From: Mesocentrotus franciscanus
Lineage: Eukaryota; Echinodermata; Echinoidea; Camarodonta; Strongylocentrotidae
DNA: 64,000 nt
Direction: 5' to 3'
Assembly (NCBI GenBank): GCA_037976565.1
Contig: CP137667.1
Location: 34,639,366 to 34,703,365 of the forward strand
Position numbers and translations under genes: made by a program. Positions 61,373 to 64,000 of the stretch are shown here, piece after piece (within the stretch, counting starts at the first letter, position 1; every line of letters begins with the position of its first letter). The notes under the pieces are model-generated. The model had not been told where the DNA came from and searched no databases. It worked only from the letters and a program-made list of their open reading frames with translations.

Positions 61373-61736
61373 CTTCAGTTAGTGTTAAAACATCTAGTTT
61401 ATGTTCAACAATATGACACCATCAAGTCAGACTTATTACGTGCAGATCGATCGATTGACAATTAATCTTAAATTAAAAAGGGCAGTTTTTTAGTTAGTAC
61501 AGTTATTTTGTAGAATTTGAGGCAACTTGAAGATAAAATGTAAGATATATTGCTGGAACTACAACTGTCGTGTGCCTTACGTGAAACGCTATCTTCCTCA
61601 TTTTTCAGTGCCGGAGGGTGCACTGTGTGTATAATAATCTATTCAATTCTTTTATTTTCATGGACGGGCGCATAACTTGTAAATTCATGAAACATATATT
61701 AATCCATAATGTGAATTTTTTTATACAATATCCAAA

Positions 61737-61757
61737 TATATATATATATATATATGT
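61737..61757. repeat. (TA)n microsatellite
   Basis: About ten TA units. Confidence 0.85.
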
Positions 61758-61975
61758 GTTTTATATACAGACATGAATATACATAATAATATATAATATA
61801 CACCACCAAATATCAGCATCAACATTAACATCATCATACACCTTTCTAGTACAACCAGGACTAATACCACTACGTGCACCAACAACTGCACCAAAAGCAA
61901 GTACACTACCACTAACATCATCATACACCATTATATACAGCCAGCTCATATGCAACACCATGCACCAGTGGCGTA

Positions 61976-62906
61976 ATGAGCAAAAACGTTTGGGGCTGGC
62001 AGACAAAAATTCCGCATCACCCCACTCTTACATGCAGGCCCCGCTGAACGTTTTTCAAAGTGGGTGGGGGGAGGCTAAAGTATTTACGATCAGGTAGAGC
62101 GTAAAGTGTAAATTGGCGCGGCAGGGGTCAAGGGGCAGAGTCCCCGGAAACACAATGGAGACCATAAAAAGCAGTGCATGATAACGTCTTTTTAAATCAA
62201 GTAACTTTTTTAACAGTATCTGTTTGACCCAATGACGATGCTGTGCATCGTCCACGAGCCACGTAGCGGCGAGGCGATTTTTTTGTTGTTGTTGCTATTT
62301 TGAACCCCCCGGCCCGTAAGTGATGTTTTCCTGGCATCTACTAACACAATGGAGGCCATAAACAGCAGTGCATGATAAAGTCTTTTTTAAATCAAGTAAC
62401 AGTTAAATACAGTTATATCCAGAGTTATAATGTGTTTGGTTAAGTTACCAGGGGGGTGTTTGATAAAGCTGTTCGTAAAGTTACGCATGACTTTACGAAC
62501 GACTTGAATATGAAGTGCCAGAAAGGATGCCCAAAGTTTTTCCTGATGTTTTAACAAAGTGTGACTATATTTCCAATAATCTTAATTAAATTATGGCAAA
62601 AAATATACTTTGCATTAAAATGTTTGTTATAATAAGAATGTTAATCTACATCTGCACAGTTCAACTTTAGTTGATGCAGTTAAAAACGATTGAGCATCCC
62701 ATTTGGCTTTTCATATTTAAGTCATTCGTAAAGTCATGCGTAACTTTACGAACAGCTTTATGAAACACCCCCCAGATGAGTTGAATATCTTCTCACAATA
62801 TTTGGACTTGAAAAGTTTCTCTCCAGTGTACGTTTTTTTTGTTTTTTCTTTTTTGGCGGCCCAAGGGGGGGAGGTTTAAACCCCTAACCCCCTAGATCCG
62901 CGCCTG
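61976..62906. mobile_element. hAT-related mosaic
   Basis: Starts CAGTGGCGTAATGAGCAAAA and is closely similar to 50101-50290 inside the large hAT element. It ends 'ctagatccgcgcctg'. No 8-bp duplication borders it, so it is probably a rearranged copy. Direct repeats 'gcagtgcatgataa' occur at 62172 and 62364. A separate MITE is nested inside. Confidence 0.5.
62451..62773. mobile_element. Nested MITE with GGGGGGTGTTTGATAAAGC ends
   Basis: The ends pair for about 50 bases: GATAAAGCTGTTCGTAAAG on the left against CTTTACGAACAGCTTTATG on the right. Arms also contain the near-palindrome 'aagttacgcatgacttt'. It lies within the hAT mosaic and so is younger than it. Confidence 0.8.
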
Positions 62907-64000
62907 ACACTGGCCGGTCACTAATTGGCGTGGGGTCCAGGGGGCTGAGCCTACTGAAACTCAGGGATTTGAGGCATTTTATAACGGTCATTGAGCCTTC
63001 AGGGGCCCGCCGTAGGCCCCCTGGTGGGGTCGAGGAACGCCTATGGTCCGTTTCTGTCTCTAAAGAGAGGAGCCGACCCTACCCAAATCAGAGGCTAACG
63101 AACGAAAGAGACAGAAATCTTCGGTCTACGGAAAACATTGACAGTTAAAATTATTAACTGAAAAGTATTAACCATAGTCTAGATCTAGACCTAGTAGATC
63201 TAGATTCTATACGGTACGTAGATAGTAGAAGTAGTAAAGTTAGCTTTAGTAGACTTTATTGGAGAACTTGTTTAGCACAGGGCTAGATCTACTTCATATT
63301 CATAACTCCTAAGTTAACTCATGAACTGTATTAAGTTAGTAAGTTACACCTTAAGTTAGGCCCTCCTGCAGTCCTAGACTACATAACGTTAGATCTAACG
63401 TTATGTTTGTTTATTGTTACTTATGCTTAGCTAGTCCAATTGACATTGCTGTTGTTAATGTTGACTGACAGACAGTACTGACAGTGACAGTGACAATGTG
63501 ACACTGTGCAGCGACTCACTTAGTCTTACTCTTAGTTTTGCTAACTATGGATGCCTAACAGTTACAGTTAATCGTACTCATATCTACAATTCAAAACTGG
63601 ATTTACAGTATTCATACCCGCAAAGGCGTCTGCATTGCCACTCCGTCATCATCCTCTATGAATTCCATCGTGCAGCAAGCTTCTTAACTTGTTGTTCTGA
63701 ACTTGAAATCCTATATCTTCTCCCTTAATCTTCAGTATTGCAGCTGCGTACGGTGTGTATAAATGCTGCATCGACGTACGTCTGTGCATGTACGATTCGA
63801 TTTGGAACTGGCGCGCCCGATCGAGGAGCGTAGACTAGACTCATTCAAGCAGTTTCATTGCTATTTACCGGGAAAATGTCCAGGCCAGGGTGTAAAACGC
63901 AAAGTCGCGTACCGCCTAGAGCTGCCGCGATCTTCTCTATTAAAGCTCTTCTCTCGGCCGGACATACGGGTATCCAGACTTTTCGCTAAACTGGATATAA
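62907..64000. other. Right-hand end, no assignable gene
   Basis: Begins with another fragment of the hAT satellite (62911-63030). AGATCTAGA-type palindromes cluster at 63175-63215. A small frame, MSRPGCKTQSRVPPRAAAIF and on to TAA, lies at about 63876-63989 in GC-richer sequence; I do not recognise it. Confidence 0.45.
63381..63406. repeat. Perfect 26-bp palindrome
   Basis: The 13-base arm ACATAACGTTAGA is followed directly by its exact reverse complement, with no spacer. It contains two AACGTT cores around a central AGATCT. Confidence 0.85.

Overview
The window is animal genomic DNA: split genes with GT-AG introns, three decayed non-LTR retrotransposon fragments, tRNA-derived SINE heads, and many short inverted-repeat DNA transposons in AT-rich non-coding sequence. 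The recurrent TACATGTA palindromes, the many MITEs and the gene content suggest a marine invertebrate deuterostome, most likely an echinoderm of sea-urchin type. This is an inference; no marker gene proves it.

Region by region. 1-24.0 kb is mostly non-genic: MITEs, palindromes, a 35-40 bp minisatellite (16.9-17.9 kb), hAT-like elements (19.7-21.1 kb) and a TTAA-flanked foldback (22.0-22.6 kb). Two exon-like pieces at 8.37 and 9.25 kb may end a small plus-strand gene. A minus-strand LINE reverse-transcriptase fragment lies at 24.0-25.45 kb. A complete plus-strand gene follows at 25,776-34,185: 12 exons, all with compatible phases, encoding a 459-residue mitochondrial 3-oxoacyl-ACP synthase (OXSM), the condensing enzyme of mitochondrial fatty-acid synthesis. 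34.2-38.8 kb is intergenic repeat.

The most interesting locus is on the minus strand from 45,732 down to 38,855. Its exons encode, in order, a canonical BH3 motif in a helical Bcl-2-like stretch, a short ZU5-like segment, a UPA domain and a C-terminal death domain. Two His-Phe-Ser tripeptides sit where PIDD and UNC5CL cut themselves. I know of no described protein joining a BH3/Bcl-2-like region to ZU5-UPA-death. A possible first coding exon lies 11 kb upstream (56,775-56,901). The large gap between holds a tandem duplication, a hAT element with perfect 8-bp target duplications, a Helitron-like end with a 110-bp satellite, a GC-rich block of unknown origin and a foldback element.

57-64 kb carries two more LINE fragments (reverse transcriptase without its YADD region; endonuclease), a hAT-related mosaic and simple repeats. 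The two main genes are unrelated in function, one metabolic and one probably in cell death or innate signalling. Their closeness suggests no operon-like link.
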